Shown here piece by piece: positions 52,946 through 62,354 of a DNA stretch of 64,000 nt. A program made the translations under genes and the position numbers. Positions within the stretch are counted from its first letter, which is position 1. Every line of letters begins with the position of its first letter. The DNA is taken from assembly GCF_002531935.1 (NCBI RefSeq), contig NZ_NWSV01000003.1, positions 399,911 to 463,910 on the forward strand. The letters run 5' to 3'. The notes below the pieces were generated by a model, which was not told the origin of the DNA, ran no database searches, and saw nothing but the letters and a program-made list of their open reading frames with translations. The stretch comes from Rhizobium chutanense (GTDB lineage Bacteria > Pseudomonadota > Alphaproteobacteria > Rhizobiales > Rhizobiaceae).

Positions 52946-54310
52946 ATGGGGGATGCGTATATAAAGCGTCTCTTCGAACGTCTCGCCGCGTCGCCTGACG
53001 AATGCGGCATTACAACTTCAACGAATAGGGTCCCTGTGTTTCTGGAAATTGGAATTGTGGCGTTTCTCACCATCCTGAATGGTGTGCTCGCCATGTCGGA
53101 GCTGGCGGTCGTATCTTCTCGGCCAGCTCGCCTGAAGGTTCTCTCTGACAATGGCAGCAAGGGTGCAGCGCAAGCGATCAAACTTGCCGAAAACCCCGGT
53201 CGCTTTCTCTCCACGGTGCAGATCGGCATCACGCTGGTCGGCGTTCTCTCCGGCGCTTTCTCCGGCGCCACGCTCGGGGGCCGGTTGAGCGGGTGGCTGG
53301 AAGCCCAAGGGATGTCGTCGACGGCCGCCGATGCCGTTGGCGTCGGTTCGGTCGTGGTGGCCATCACCTATCTCTCCCTGATCATCGGCGAACTTGTTCC
53401 CAAGCAGATCGCCTTGCGGGAACCCGAAGCGGTTGCGGCCAAGGTGGCGCCTGCTATGGCGGTGCTTTCAAAAATTGCGCTGCCCCTCGTCTGGCTTCTC
53501 AACGCCTCCGGAAATCTTGTCCTCAAGCTCCTCGGCCAAACCGGAAAAAGCGGCGACAATGTCTCCGACGAAGAGATCAAGACCGTTCTGGCCGAGGCGC
53601 AGTCGGCCGGCGTGATCGAAAGCGAAGAGTCGGCGATGATCTCAGGCGTGATGCGGCTGGCCGACCGCACTGCCCGCGCGCTGATGACGCCGCGGCGCGA
53701 CGTCGAGATCATCGATATCGACGACAGCCTCGATGAAATCCGAACGCAATTGCACCGGACGAAACGGTCGCGGCTGCCCGTTCGCAAAGGCAGTTCGGAC
53801 GAGGTGATCGGCATTCTTCCGGTCAAGGATTTTTACGACTCGATGTCCGAACACGGCAGCGCCGATATCAAGGCCCTGACGCAGGACGTACCTGTGGTTT
53901 CAGACCTTTCAACCGCCATCAACGTGATCGAAGCCATCCGGAAATCGCCGGTTCACATGGTGCTGGTTTTCGACGAATACGGTCATTTCGAGGGGATTGT
54001 TTCGTCAGGCGACATTCTGGAGGCGATCATGGGGGCGCTGCAGGAGGGACCGGTCGACGAGCAGGCCATCGCTCGCCGAGATGATGGTTCCTACCTGGTG
54101 TCCGGCTGGACGCCGATCGACGAATTCGCCGAGTTCCTGAATCTGAAGCTCGATGACGATCTGGAATATCAGACCGTGGCCGGCCTGGTGCTGGAAGAGC
54201 TGAAACATCTGCCGGAATTGGGTGAGAGCTTCACGAGAGACGGATGGCGCTTCGAAGTCATCGATCTCGATGGGAGACGCGTGGACAAGATACTCGTGTC
54301 TGCGGAGTGA
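52946..54310 (+). CDS. CNNM/CorC hemolysin-family transporter with CBS domains
   Basis: 454 residues. DUF21 membrane domain (about 30-205: [64 protein letters not shown]), two CBS domains (about 225-345, [19 protein letters not shown] and [34 protein letters not shown]), and a CorC_HlyC domain at the C-terminus. Family acts in Mg2+ or other divalent ion export/homeostasis. Start ATG at 52946 gives an N-terminal extension of about 25 residues before the first helix. Confidence 0.92.
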   Translation: MGDAYIKRLFERLAASPDECGITTSTNRVPVFLEIGIVAFLTILNGVLAMSELAVVSSRPARLKVLSDNGSKGAAQAIKLAENPGRFLSTVQIGITLVGVLSGAFSGATLGGRLSGWLEAQGMSSTAADAVGVGSVVVAITYLSLIIGELVPKQIALREPEAVAAKVAPAMAVLSKIALPLVWLLNASGNLVLKLLGQTGKSGDNVSDEEIKTVLAEAQSAGVIESEESAMISGVMRLADRTARALMTPRRDVEIIDIDDSLDEIRTQLHRTKRSRLPVRKGSSDEVIGILPVKDFYDSMSEHGSADIKALTQDVPVVSDLSTAINVIEAIRKSPVHMVLVFDEYGHFEGIVSSGDILEAIMGALQEGPVDEQAIARRDDGSYLVSGWTPIDEFAEFLNLKLDDDLEYQTVAGLVLEELKHLPELGESFTRDGWRFEVIDLDGRRVDKILVSAE

Positions 54311-54399
54311 CGCTCGGCGGCTGCCGTCGTTTCCGGCCGCAACATCGACAAGATCCGCATCCACCCCAGGGATGTGGCCTGACATCAGGAGTGAACGCC

Positions 54400-55170
54400 A
54401 TGGCATGGTCTGCCAGCCAGTATGTGAAATTCGAGGATGAACGCACGCGACCGGCACGCGACCTGCTGGCACAAGTGCCTCTGCAAAGCATCCGCCGCGC
54501 CGTCGACCTCGGCTGCGGGCCAGGCAATTCGACAGAACTGATCATCGAGCGCTATGGGGCGGATGGCGTCTCCGGCCTCGACAGCGACATGAACATGCTG
54601 GAAGCGGCGCGCAAGCGGCTTCCCGGCACCGCCTTCGTCGAGGCCGATCTCGCCAGCTGGCAGCCTCAGGAGCCGGCTGACCTGCTCTTTGCCAATGCCG
54701 TCTTCCAATGGCTGCCCGACCATCTCGACATCTTCGACCGGCTGATGGACGGACTCTCCGAAGGCGGGGTGCTCGCCGTGCAGATGCCCGACAATCTCGC
54801 CGAACCTTCGCATCTGGCAATGGAAGAGACCGCCCATGCCGGCCCCTGGAAGACAGCCTTCGAGGCGAAGAGCGCGCGCCGCAAGGGGCTGCCTGCGCCA
54901 TCGGCCTATTACTCCCGGCTGATCGCCAAGGCGTCGCGCGTCGATATCTGGCACACGATCTACAATCACCCGATGGCGGATGCGGCTGATATCGTCGAAT
55001 GGGTGAAGGGAACCGGGCTGATGCCCTATCTCGCCCATGCCGGCGAGAAATATCGCGAGGCGTTTCTGGCGGATTATCTCGGCCGAGTGGAAAAGGCCTA
55101 TCCCAGGATGTCGGATGGGCGGGTGCTGTTGAGGTTTCCGAGGATTTTCATGGTGGCGGTGAAGGGGTAA
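54400..55170 (+). CDS. tam: Trans-aconitate 2-methyltransferase
   Basis: 256 residues, starting [20 protein letters not shown], the conserved Tam start, with AGGAG upstream. SAM loop [13 protein letters not shown], then [17 protein letters not shown] and [32 protein letters not shown]. Methylates trans-aconitate formed spontaneously from cis-aconitate, relieving aconitase inhibition. Cytosolic. Length matches the family. Confidence 0.93.
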   Translation: MAWSASQYVKFEDERTRPARDLLAQVPLQSIRRAVDLGCGPGNSTELIIERYGADGVSGLDSDMNMLEAARKRLPGTAFVEADLASWQPQEPADLLFANAVFQWLPDHLDIFDRLMDGLSEGGVLAVQMPDNLAEPSHLAMEETAHAGPWKTAFEAKSARRKGLPAPSAYYSRLIAKASRVDIWHTIYNHPMADAADIVEWVKGTGLMPYLAHAGEKYREAFLADYLGRVEKAYPRMSDGRVLLRFPRIFMVAVKG

Positions 55171-55252
55171 GCGGGCTGCTGTCGGTGTATCCGGTTTGCG
55201 CCAGGACGTGCCCTGCGAGAGGCTGGCGGGGAGCGGAGAGGTCGCGGCATCT

Positions 55253-55467
55253 CCTCTTCTCCCCTCGGGGAGAAGGTGCCGGCAGGCGGATGAGGGGGCC
55301 TCACGGCACATCCTTCACGTAAAATCTATTTCGCCGCACCGACGGCACCGAACACGGCCGAGACTACACCGGCACGGTGGAAGCCGGTTAGACATTTGGA
55401 AAGACCTGTTGCGCTGGCCCCCTCATCCGCCCTACGGGCACCTTCTCCCCGAGGGGAGAAGAGGGAA
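55253..55467. repeat. Palindromic intergenic element, family B, copy 2
   Basis: Outer arms CTCTTCTCCCCTCGGGGAG / CTCCCCGAGGGGAGAAGAG with inner inverted pair GCCGGCAGGCGGATGAGGGG / CCCCTCATCCGCCCTACGGGC, around a diverged 100-base core. It occupies the 467-base gap between tam and zwf; the rest of the gap (55468-55637) holds no gene that I can support. Confidence 0.92.
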
Positions 55468-55637
55468 TCGAGACGCTGCGGCATGTGCCTTCGTCCCGTT
55501 TGCGGGCTACCAAGAGTGGTGCCTGCGGGCGGACGCCCACCTCAGCTGCTGTCAAATGCCTGTTACCCCTCGCCGCCTATGTTGCGGCGAAACCGGCACG
55601 CATTATAGTCGGCCGGAAAATCACGGGAAACGACATC

Positions 55638-57143
55638 ATGGCCACCCCTACTCCGCCCGTCACCCTTGTCATCTTCGGCGCCACGGGCGATCTGACGCGT
55701 CGCCTGCTGGTGCCGGCGATCATCAACCTGACGCGTGAGCGCCTCGTCGGCGAGGATCTCCACATTCTCGGCATCGGCATCGAGCCGGGTGACGACGAGT
55801 TCCTGCGCCGGCGGCTCGACGAATTCCTCAGCCATCTGAGCGGCGAAGAGCCGACGGTGAAGGACGAAGCCTGGGAAAGCCTGCGCCGGCGCATTTCCTA
55901 TACGGCGGGAGATTTTACCAAGGACGATATTTTCCTGGAGATCGGCACGCGGCTGGGGCCGGATGCCAATGCCGCCTTCTACCTCGCGGTGCCGCCATCC
56001 TTCTTCGGCTCGATCGTCGAGAAGCTGGCCGCCCATGGGCTGACCGATGAAAAGGACGGCACTTTCCGCCGCGTCGCCATCGAGAAGCCGTTCGGCACCG
56101 ATCTCGCTTCGGCCCGGGCGCTCAATGCGCAAATTCTCGCCCAGATCGACGAAAGCCAAGTCTACCGGCTCGACCATTTCCTCGGCAAGGAGACGGTGCA
56201 GAACCTGATGACGGCGCGCTTCGCCAACATGATCATCGAGTCCTTGTGGAACAGCCGCTATATCGACCACGTGCAGATCACCGCCGCCGAGATCGTCGAT
56301 GTCGGCAGCCGCGGCAAATTCTACGATGCGACAGGCGCGCTGCGCGACATGGTGCCGAACCATCTCTTCCAGCTCTTGGCGATGATCGCCATGGAACCTC
56401 CGAACAGCTTCGATGCCGAGGCGATCCGCAACGAGAAGAGCAAGGTGCTGAAGGCGCTGCGCATCTATACGCCCGAGGAGGCGAAGACGCACGGCGTGCG
56501 CGGCGCCTATACCGCCGGCCCGCTGAACGGCGCCGAACTTCCGGCCTATCGCGACAGTAAGGATGTTTCGCCCGACAGCCGGACCGAGACCTATGTGGCG
56601 CTGAAGCTCTATGCCGATACCTGGCGCTGGGCCGGCGTGCCCTTCTATGTGAGGACCGGCAAGGCGCTGACGGCCCGCGACACCGAGATCGTCATCACCT
56701 TTCAGCCGGTGCCCTTCGCGCAGTTCCGCGAAACCGAGGTCAACCGCCGCCTGCCGCCGAACCGGCTGGTGATCCAGGTGCAGCCGGACGAGGGCATGAG
56801 CATGGAAATCTCGATCAAGTCGCCGGGGCTTTCGGTCGATACCACGCCTGTCTCGCTCGACTTCCGCTATGCCGACAAGTTCGATATCGGCAAGACCACC
56901 GGCTATGAATCGCTGCTCTACGACCTCTTCATCGGCGATCAGACGCTGTTCCAGCGCGCCGACGGCATCGAGGCCGGCTGGGCGGCGGTGCAGCCTTTCC
57001 TCGACATCTGGGCTAAGGATCAGCGCGTGCCCGACGCTTATGCGCCGGGCAGCATGGGACCGGCCTGCGCCGACGACCTCATCGAGCGCGACGGGCGCAA
57101 ATGGCATGAACTTGGTGTTTTGCTACACAAAAACGGCAAATAA
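55638..57143 (+). CDS. zwf: Glucose-6-phosphate 1-dehydrogenase
   Basis: 501 residues from the ATG at 55638. NADP loop FGATGDLTRRLLVP, the substrate/catalytic region VYRLDHFLGKETVQN (His as base), EKPFGTDLASA and RNEKSKVLKALR. Oxidises glucose-6-phosphate to 6-phosphogluconolactone. It stands alone without pgl or edd, which accompany the main zwf in rhizobia, so this may be a second copy (inference from context). Confidence 0.93.
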   Translation: MATPTPPVTLVIFGATGDLTRRLLVPAIINLTRERLVGEDLHILGIGIEPGDDEFLRRRLDEFLSHLSGEEPTVKDEAWESLRRRISYTAGDFTKDDIFLEIGTRLGPDANAAFYLAVPPSFFGSIVEKLAAHGLTDEKDGTFRRVAIEKPFGTDLASARALNAQILAQIDESQVYRLDHFLGKETVQNLMTARFANMIIESLWNSRYIDHVQITAAEIVDVGSRGKFYDATGALRDMVPNHLFQLLAMIAMEPPNSFDAEAIRNEKSKVLKALRIYTPEEAKTHGVRGAYTAGPLNGAELPAYRDSKDVSPDSRTETYVALKLYADTWRWAGVPFYVRTGKALTARDTEIVITFQPVPFAQFRETEVNRRLPPNRLVIQVQPDEGMSMEISIKSPGLSVDTTPVSLDFRYADKFDIGKTTGYESLLYDLFIGDQTLFQRADGIEAGWAAVQPFLDIWAKDQRVPDAYAPGSMGPACADDLIERDGRKWHELGVLLHKNGK

Positions 57144-57174
57144 CCGTTCCCGGCCTCCAACAGAAATCGACTTG

Positions 57175-57471
57175 TCAGCGGCAGCCGGCTTTCAGCGTGC
57201 CGTCGCGCTCGGCCGCACGATACTGGCGTGTTCCCGGACGCGGGCAAGCCGTCCGGTCGGACGGAATGACGACGGTGATATTGTCGCTTTCAACGGGAGT
57301 GAGATCGAGAGGAATCCTGATTCCGCCCGATTCCGCATCCGGCACCGTGCCGGGCGGCATGCCGCCGAAACGTCCGCTGTAATCCATGTCGCCGAGGGCC
57401 TGGGAGAAGGCAGGAGCGGCAAAGCCGAGGAGAATGATCGAGGCTGCTGCAATCAACGTACGCATGACCAT
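57175..57471 (-). CDS. Small periplasmic protein of unknown function
   Basis: 98 residues from 57471 (AAGGAAT upstream; ATG at 57465 also possible). Signal peptide (cleaved near AFS-QALG), then a short mature part with a Cys pair at the end (RTACPRP, LKAGCR) and a GIRIPLDL segment. No family recognised. Confidence 0.6.
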   Translation of the reverse strand: MVMRTLIAAASIILLGFAAPAFSQALGDMDYSGRFGGMPPGTVPDAESGGIRIPLDLTPVESDNITVVIPSDRTACPRPGTRQYRAAERDGTLKAGCR

Positions 57472-57703
57472 ATTCCTTCTGATATGGCCGATATGAAACG
57501 AGCGGGGATGCACCGTTCCAGCCGATCCGGCCATCAGTGAAAAATCCGGCATTATCTAACGTAGGGTCGGTCGATGCGGATTTCCATCTTGCGACGCCCG
57601 CAGCCGGACGGATCGGCCAGACCTTGGAAGCCGATCGGCGTGTTGACGATCAAAGTTTAGTGATCAGCGTCTTCGGGCTGGTGATGCCAGCGCAAAATAT
57701 GAC

Positions 57704-57727
57704 GAGCCTCGCGGCGCCGCGAGGCTC
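57704..57727. terminator. Strong bidirectional hairpin terminator
   Basis: A perfect 24-base palindrome (GAGCCTCGCGGC / GCCGCGAGGCTC) followed on the + strand by TTTCT and on the minus strand by GTCATATTTT. It lies 18 bases after the DUF2267-like gene stop and should end its transcript. Confidence 0.8.
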
Positions 57728-57744
57728 TTTCTGGTCGTCGTCGC

Positions 57745-58137
57745 TCAGACGAACTGGCTAAGGCCGGGGACGGAAGCGACGACTTCGTCGACCACCTCTT
57801 CGCCGGCATATTGCTTGGCGATGGCGATGGTTTCCTTGGCGAGCGAGGTGATTTCGCCCATGCCGAGGCCCTCGCCCATCAGCTGCTGGCCGAGGCCCAT
57901 GATGCCGCCGCCGCCGAGCGAGCTCATCAGCCCGCCGAGCAGACCGCCGCCGCCGGCACCGGCGCCGTTGAACTGGGAGACGAGATCGGCGCCGCCGGGG
58001 ATCGCTTCGATCATCTTGGCGACCGGGCCGTCAGCGGCCTCGCGCTGCAGGAAGCCGAGCATCATGCCGAGCGCCTTTTCGGCCAAGTCAGGCGCAATCC
58101 CCACACGATCGGCGATCTGGGTTACAATTTCATTCAT
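57745..58137 (-). CDS. Small Gly-rich helical protein (DUF2267-like)
   Basis: 130 residues: helical start (MNEIVTQIADRVGIAPDLAEKALGMMLGFLQREAADGPVAKMIEAIPG), a Gly-rich middle (GAGAGGGGLLGGLMSSLGGGG) and a helical end (KQYAGEEVVDEVVASVPGL). It resembles rhizobial proteins annotated DUF2267 or similar; family assignment is tentative. An ACGTTGAC / GTCAACGT palindrome is 21 bases upstream of its start. Function unknown. Confidence 0.7.
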   Translation of the reverse strand: MNEIVTQIADRVGIAPDLAEKALGMMLGFLQREAADGPVAKMIEAIPGGADLVSQFNGAGAGGGGLLGGLMSSLGGGGIMGLGQQLMGEGLGMGEITSLAKETIAIAKQYAGEEVVDEVVASVPGLSQFV

Positions 58138-58158
58138 CGTCAGCCTCCTGTTATTTTG

Positions 58159-58174
58159 ACGTTGACGTCAACGT
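58159..58174. promoter_or_regulatory. Perfect 16-base palindrome upstream of DUF2267-like gene
   Basis: ACGTTGACGTCAACGT, between the divergent DUF2267-like and HerA-like genes. It looks like a dimeric regulator site; its ACGT ends resemble operators of MerR-type regulators of acyl-CoA metabolism, but that resemblance is from memory. Confidence 0.5.
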
Positions 58175-58360
58175 TATTCGAAATTCCACGGCAACTCAAG
58201 TCGACCCCGCCCGACGGGCACTGTGTGCGGTTTCGCTTTCGATGCAAACAGTTGTCGGCATCCGCATGCCTGCATATAACAGGGAAACGATGGTTCGATG
58301 AAGGCGGCGGGAGCCAAACCTTCTCAACAAATGGCGGTAGCGCCGAAGGGAGTATGGCGG

Positions 58361-59926
58361 ATGATCGAGGATGGCAAGATTTTCATCGGCGCGAGCCGCA
58401 ACCCCGACGACAGCATCAACAAGCCGGAATATCTCGACCTGAAATTCGGCAACCGCCACGGCCTCGTCACCGGCGCCACCGGCACCGGCAAGACGGTGAC
58501 GCTGCAGGTGCTGGCCGAAGGTTTTTCCCGGGCCGGCGTCCCGGTTTTCGCCGCCGACATCAAGGGCGATCTTTCCGGCATCGCCGCCCGGGGCGAGGCC
58601 AAGGACTTCCTCACCAAGCGGGCCGAGCAGATCGGCTTCACCGATTATGAATTCGATCAGTTCCCGGTGATTTTCTGGGATCTGTTCGGTGAGAAGGGCC
58701 ACCGGGTTCGCACCACCGTCGCCGAGATGGGGCCGCTGCTGCTGGCGCGCCTGATGGATGCCTCCGAGCCGCAGGAAGGCGTCATCAACATCGCCTTCAA
58801 GATCGCCGACCAGGCCGGGCTGCCGCTGCTCGACCTCAAGGATTTCACCTCGCTGCTCAATTATATGGGCGAGAACGCCACCGAACTTTCCAGCCAGTAC
58901 GGGCTGATCTCCAAGGCCTCGGTCGGCTCGATCCAGCGGGCGCTGCTGGTTCTCGAACAGCAGGGTGCGGAACACTTCTTCGGCGAGCCGGCGCTGAAGA
59001 TTTCCGACATCATGCGCAGCAGCAATAACGGCTATGGCCAGATCTCGGTGCTAGCAGCCGACAAACTGATGATGAACCCGCGGCTTTACGCAACCTTCCT
59101 GCTCTGGCTGCTGTCGGAACTGTTCGAGGAACTGCCCGAAGTCGGCGACCCGGACAAGCCGAAGCTGGTCTTCTTCTTCGACGAGGCGCATCTGCTCTTC
59201 AACGACGCGCCGAAGGTGCTGACCGAACGGGTCGAGCAGGTGGTGCGGCTGATCCGCTCCAAGGGCGTCGGCGTCTATTTCGTCACGCAGAACCCGCTCG
59301 ACGTGCCGGAAACCGTGCTCGCCCAGCTCGGCAACCGCGCCCAGCATGCGCTGCGCGCCTATTCGCCGCGCGAGCAGAAGGCGGTAAAGACGGCGGCCGA
59401 TACCTTCCGCCCCAACCCGGCCTTCGATTGCGCCACCGTCATCACCAATCTCGGCACCGGCGAGGCGCTGGTCTCGACGCTGGAGGCCAAGGGCGCGCCG
59501 TCGATCGTCGAGCGCACGCTGATCCGCCCGCCGTCGGGCCGCGTCGGCCCGCTGACCGATGCCGAACGCCAGCAGATCATGGACAGAAGCCCGGTTCTCG
59601 GCGTCTACGACGACGACGTCGACCGCGAATCCGCCTTCGAGATGCTGGCGGCGCGGGCCAAGAAGGCAGCGGATGCCGATGCCGCCAAGCGGGCGCAGGA
59701 GGAAGCCGCCCAGCACCAGCCCGAAAGCACGACCTCCGGCTGGTCGCTGCCGGGCTTCGGCGGCAGCAATGACGACAACCAGGGCCGCGGCCAATCCCGC
59801 GGCCGGGCTTCCGGCTATCAGCGCGAAACGGTGGTGGAAGCGGCGATGAAGAGCGTGGCGCGCACGGTGGCAACGCAGGTCGGCCGGGCGCTGGTGCGGG
59901 GGATATTGGGGAGCTTGAAGCGGTAG
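58361..59926 (+). CDS. HerA-like ATPase / DUF853 (YjgR-like) protein
   Basis: 521 residues from 58361 (GGGAG eight bases upstream); 58298 and 58331 are alternative starts. Walker A GATGTGKT at 38-45, Walker [12 protein letters not shown] near 270, arginine-finger and sensor segments ([27 protein letters not shown]). C-terminal part is low-complexity then [16 protein letters not shown]. Related to DNA-translocating HerA/FtsK ATPases; the true substrate of this family is not known. No nuclease partner is adjacent. Confidence 0.92.
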   Translation: MIEDGKIFIGASRNPDDSINKPEYLDLKFGNRHGLVTGATGTGKTVTLQVLAEGFSRAGVPVFAADIKGDLSGIAARGEAKDFLTKRAEQIGFTDYEFDQFPVIFWDLFGEKGHRVRTTVAEMGPLLLARLMDASEPQEGVINIAFKIADQAGLPLLDLKDFTSLLNYMGENATELSSQYGLISKASVGSIQRALLVLEQQGAEHFFGEPALKISDIMRSSNNGYGQISVLAADKLMMNPRLYATFLLWLLSELFEELPEVGDPDKPKLVFFFDEAHLLFNDAPKVLTERVEQVVRLIRSKGVGVYFVTQNPLDVPETVLAQLGNRAQHALRAYSPREQKAVKTAADTFRPNPAFDCATVITNLGTGEALVSTLEAKGAPSIVERTLIRPPSGRVGPLTDAERQQIMDRSPVLGVYDDDVDRESAFEMLAARAKKAADADAAKRAQEEAAQHQPESTTSGWSLPGFGGSNDDNQGRGQSRGRASGYQRETVVEAAMKSVARTVATQVGRALVRGILGSLKR

Positions 59927-59931
59927 GCCGG

Positions 59932-60074
59932 GTCTCTTCCCCCCTCGGGGAAAGGTGCCGGCAGGCAGTTGAGGGGGGTGCCTTGAGCGGCCAGCGAAAG
60001 GCCGTCACGGAATACCGTGTGGCCCCCTCATCCGACCCTGCGGGCCACCTTCTCCCCGCTGGGGAGAAGAGGGA
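59932..60074. repeat. Palindromic intergenic element, family B, copy 3
   Basis: Hairpin CTCTTCCCCCCTCGGGGAAAG at the left and CTTCTCCCCGCTGGGGAGAAG at the right, with inner inverted GGCAGTTGAGGGG / CCCCCTCATCCGACCCTG. Shorter core than copies 1 and 2. Lies between the HerA-like and first ABC-F genes. Confidence 0.9.
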
Positions 60075-60178
60075 GCAAGATCGCTGTCTGTCGCCCGATT
60101 GACTACCTCACCTTGAACCTTCCGCCTTCATTCCCTAGATCACTCGCCATCGACCATTTCAACAGGATGTGTGCCGCA

Positions 60179-60283
60179 ATGGATTTCAACCCGATCGCAA
60201 CGCCAGTTCGCCTTGCCAACGGGGAAATCCATATCCATGCCTGCATCCATCACTCTCTCCCAGATTTCATGGTCCGCGCCTGA
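60179..60283 (+). CDS. Candidate upstream peptide overlapping the first ABC-F gene
   Basis: A 34-codon frame (MDFNPIATPVRLANGEIHIH and onward) with AGGATG about 8 bases upstream, overlapping the ABC-F start at 60237 in another frame. Could be a leader peptide or chance. Its coding overlap with the ABC-F start makes translational coupling possible. Confidence 0.3.
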   Translation: MDFNPIATPVRLANGEIHIHACIHHSLPDFMVRA

Positions 60284-61832
60284 CGGGCGGTCGCTTTTTT
60301 CCAGTCTCGATCTCAGTTTCGGGCCAGAGCGTGTCGGTCTCGTCGGGCGCAACGGCGTCGGCAAGACGACGCTGCTGAAGCTCGTCTCCGGCGATATCAA
60401 GCCGCATTCGGGGACGATATCCGTCGGCGGCAGCCTCGGCGTGTTGCGGCAGAGCGTTCAGGTGGCGCCCGATGAAACGGTCGCCGACCTCTTCGGCGTC
60501 ACCGATGCGCTCGCTATTCTCCATCGTGCCGAAGCCGGCGCGGCAACGGCCGACGAGCTTTCAGCGGCAGACTGGATGCTGGAGGCGCGCATGACCGCAG
60601 CACTCGATCGCATCGGGCTCGATGCTGAGCCGCAGACACGGCTTGCCGCACTTTCCGGCGGGCAGCGCACCCGGGCTGGGCTTGCCGCGCTTGTTTTCAC
60701 CGAGCCGGATTTTCTGCTGCTCGACGAACCCACAAACAATCTCGACCGCGACGGCCGCGAGGCGGTGATCGCGCTGATATCGGGCTGGCGGGCCGGCGCT
60801 GTTATCGTCAGCCATGACCGGGAACTGCTCGAAAACATGGACGCGATCGTCGAACTGACGTCGCTCGGCGCCACCCGCTATGGCGGCAACTGGAGCCATT
60901 ATCGCCAGCGCAAAGCGCTGGAGCTTGCGGCGGCAGAGCACGATCTCGCCGATGCCGAAAAGCGCATGGCCGAGGTCGCGAGCAAGGCGCAGGCGACAAT
61001 GGAGCGTCAGGCGCACAGGGATAGCGCCGGGCGGAAGATGGCCGCCAAGGGCGGCATCCCGCGCATCATGCTCGGCGGCATGAAGGAACGGAGCGAAACG
61101 ACCGGCGGCGACAACGCCCGTCTTGCCGAACGCCGGCGTGCGGCGGCGCAGGAAGACGCAAAGGCGGCGCGCGAGAAGATCGAGATCCTCCAGCCCTTGT
61201 CGGTGCGCCTGCCGCCGACCGGGCTCGCCGCCGGCAAGACCGTGCTGAGGGCTGATCGTGTGATATCGGGCTATCGGCCGGGTGACCCCGTCATCCGCGA
61301 TCTCTCCTTCGACGTCACCGGGCCGGAACGCATCGCCATCACCGGCCGCAACGGCTCGGGCAAGACGACGCTACTTTCGCTTCTCACCGGCGAACTCAAG
61401 CCCTGGGCCGGCAGCGTCGCCGTCATGACCGGCTTTGTCATGCTCGATCAGAAGGTCAGCCTTCTCGATCCCTCGGCCTCGATCCGCGACAATTTCCGCC
61501 GGATCAACCGGCAAGCCGATGAAAACACCTGCCGGGCCGCCCTTGCCCGTTTCATGTTCCGGGCGGATGCGGCACTGCAGATCGTCTCGACGCTGAGCGG
61601 CGGGCAATTGCTGCGCGCCGGCCTTGCCTGCGTTCTCGGCTCCGCACCGCCGCCGCTGCTGATCCTCGACGAGCCGACCAACCATCTCGACATCGACTCG
61701 ATATCGGCAGTCGAGGCCGGGCTGCGCGCTTATGATGGCGCGCTCGTGGTCGTCAGCCATGACGAGATGTTTCTCGAAAACATCGGGATAGAGCGGCGGT
61801 TGGAACTGGCGGGTGATGATGTGGTTGGGTGA
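60237..61832 (+). CDS. ABC-F family ATPase (first copy)
   Basis: 531 residues from the ATG at 60237. Two ABC domains: Walker A GRNGVGKT (37-44), signature LSGGQRTRAGLA, Walker B LLLDEPTNNLD; then GRNGSGKT, LSGGQLLRAG and LLILDEPTNHLD. The interdomain linker (about 240-330, Lys/Arg/Glu-rich: MKERSETTGGDNARLAERRRAAAQED) is the P-site tRNA interaction motif. Such proteins act on stalled ribosomes or protect them from antibiotics. No transmembrane segments. Start preceded by ACGGGGAAATCC. Confidence 0.92.
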   Translation: MPASITLSQISWSAPDGRSLFSSLDLSFGPERVGLVGRNGVGKTTLLKLVSGDIKPHSGTISVGGSLGVLRQSVQVAPDETVADLFGVTDALAILHRAEAGAATADELSAADWMLEARMTAALDRIGLDAEPQTRLAALSGGQRTRAGLAALVFTEPDFLLLDEPTNNLDRDGREAVIALISGWRAGAVIVSHDRELLENMDAIVELTSLGATRYGGNWSHYRQRKALELAAAEHDLADAEKRMAEVASKAQATMERQAHRDSAGRKMAAKGGIPRIMLGGMKERSETTGGDNARLAERRRAAAQEDAKAAREKIEILQPLSVRLPPTGLAAGKTVLRADRVISGYRPGDPVIRDLSFDVTGPERIAITGRNGSGKTTLLSLLTGELKPWAGSVAVMTGFVMLDQKVSLLDPSASIRDNFRRINRQADENTCRAALARFMFRADAALQIVSTLSGGQLLRAGLACVLGSAPPPLLILDEPTNHLDIDSISAVEAGLRAYDGALVVVSHDEMFLENIGIERRLELAGDDVVG

Positions 61833-61899
61833 TTCCGAGATGGGTCGCAGAGAAGCAGTCAGTTGCGCCCCTATCAGGAGCGCGGCATCCTCCAACATC

Positions 61900-62030
61900 C
61901 CTCATGCTGAGGTGCGAAGCCCACAGGGCGTAGCCTCGAAGCACGCGCTCGGCGCTGCTTCTTGCATCCATCAACCGCCAGCGCACCCGCCTCGTCCTTC
62001 GAGGCCCCTACGGGACACCTCAGGATGAGG
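61900..62030. repeat. Palindromic intergenic element, family C
   Basis: Arms CCTCATGCTGAGGTG ... CACCTCAGGATGAGG (inverted), with inner GCCTCGAAGCACGC / CTTCGAGGCC. A type very common between genes of many alphaproteobacteria. Sits at the start of the 522-base gap between the two ABC-F genes; the rest holds a leader ORF and attenuator-like hairpins. Confidence 0.9.
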
Positions 62031-62118
62031 CTCTCTTGGGCTCCGCGGCTCCCTTGCCTCTTTTTTCGGGCAATGGTATTTCAATCCTGCAACTCTATCG
62101 AGAAAGGAGGATCACGCC

Positions 62119-62190
62119 ATGCAGTATTATTTCCGGTTTCATCGCCAGCGTGGTCCCGTCAACGCCCTGCAGATGCGTTTGCAGGGCTGA
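62119..62190 (+). CDS. Candidate leader peptide of the second ABC-F gene
   Basis: A 23-codon ORF with a near-perfect ribosome site (AAAGGAGG, 8-base spacing). Its peptide begins MQYYFRFHRQRGP; the R9-Q10-R11 run matches the +X+ (Arg/Lys-X-Arg/Lys) pattern at which macrolides stop ribosomes. It ends 164 bases before the ABC-F start. The downstream segments can pair in two exclusive ways (see attenuator feature). Too short for normal gene finding. Confidence 0.55.
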   Translation: MQYYFRFHRQRGPVNALQMRLQG

Positions 62191-62354
62191 CCAGAGACCG
62201 TTTTTCGACATCTCTTCCTGGTCTGCCCTTCGTGGCCAATGCGCTGCCGTCCGATGACGGTGCGCATTCCTCTCAATTCCCGGGCCCGATAGGCGCAACT
62301 CCGTGATGGCTGAACGCCCCGGATCGCGCCCCCGGTCAAGACCAGAGAACGATC
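62164..62354 (+). promoter_or_regulatory. Candidate translational attenuator before the second ABC-F gene
   Basis: Segment 1 GCCCTGCA (62164-62171), segment 2 TGCAGGGCTGACCAGAGA (62180-62197), segment 3 TCTCTTCCTGGTCTGCCC (62211-62228), segment 4 GACCAGAGA (62340-62348, right before the ABC-F start). 1:2 gives an 8-bp stem; 2:3 gives GGGC:GCCC plus GACCA:TGGTC plus GAGA:TCTC; 3:4 gives GACCA:TGGTC and GAGA:TCTC with a 3-base bulge and would cover the weak GAGAA ribosome site. A further hairpin lies at 62238-62268 (AATGCGC / GCGCATT). The same layout as erm-type attenuation. Confidence 0.5.

Noticed and set aside
58361..59926. HerA-like ATPase as part of a HerA-nuclease defence pair
   Set aside because: No nuclease or Sir2-like partner is adjacent and the sequence matches the widespread DUF853 housekeeping family.
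62238..62268. Hairpin read as an intrinsic terminator
   Set aside because: No T-run follows; it is better explained as part of the folded leader region before the ABC-F gene.
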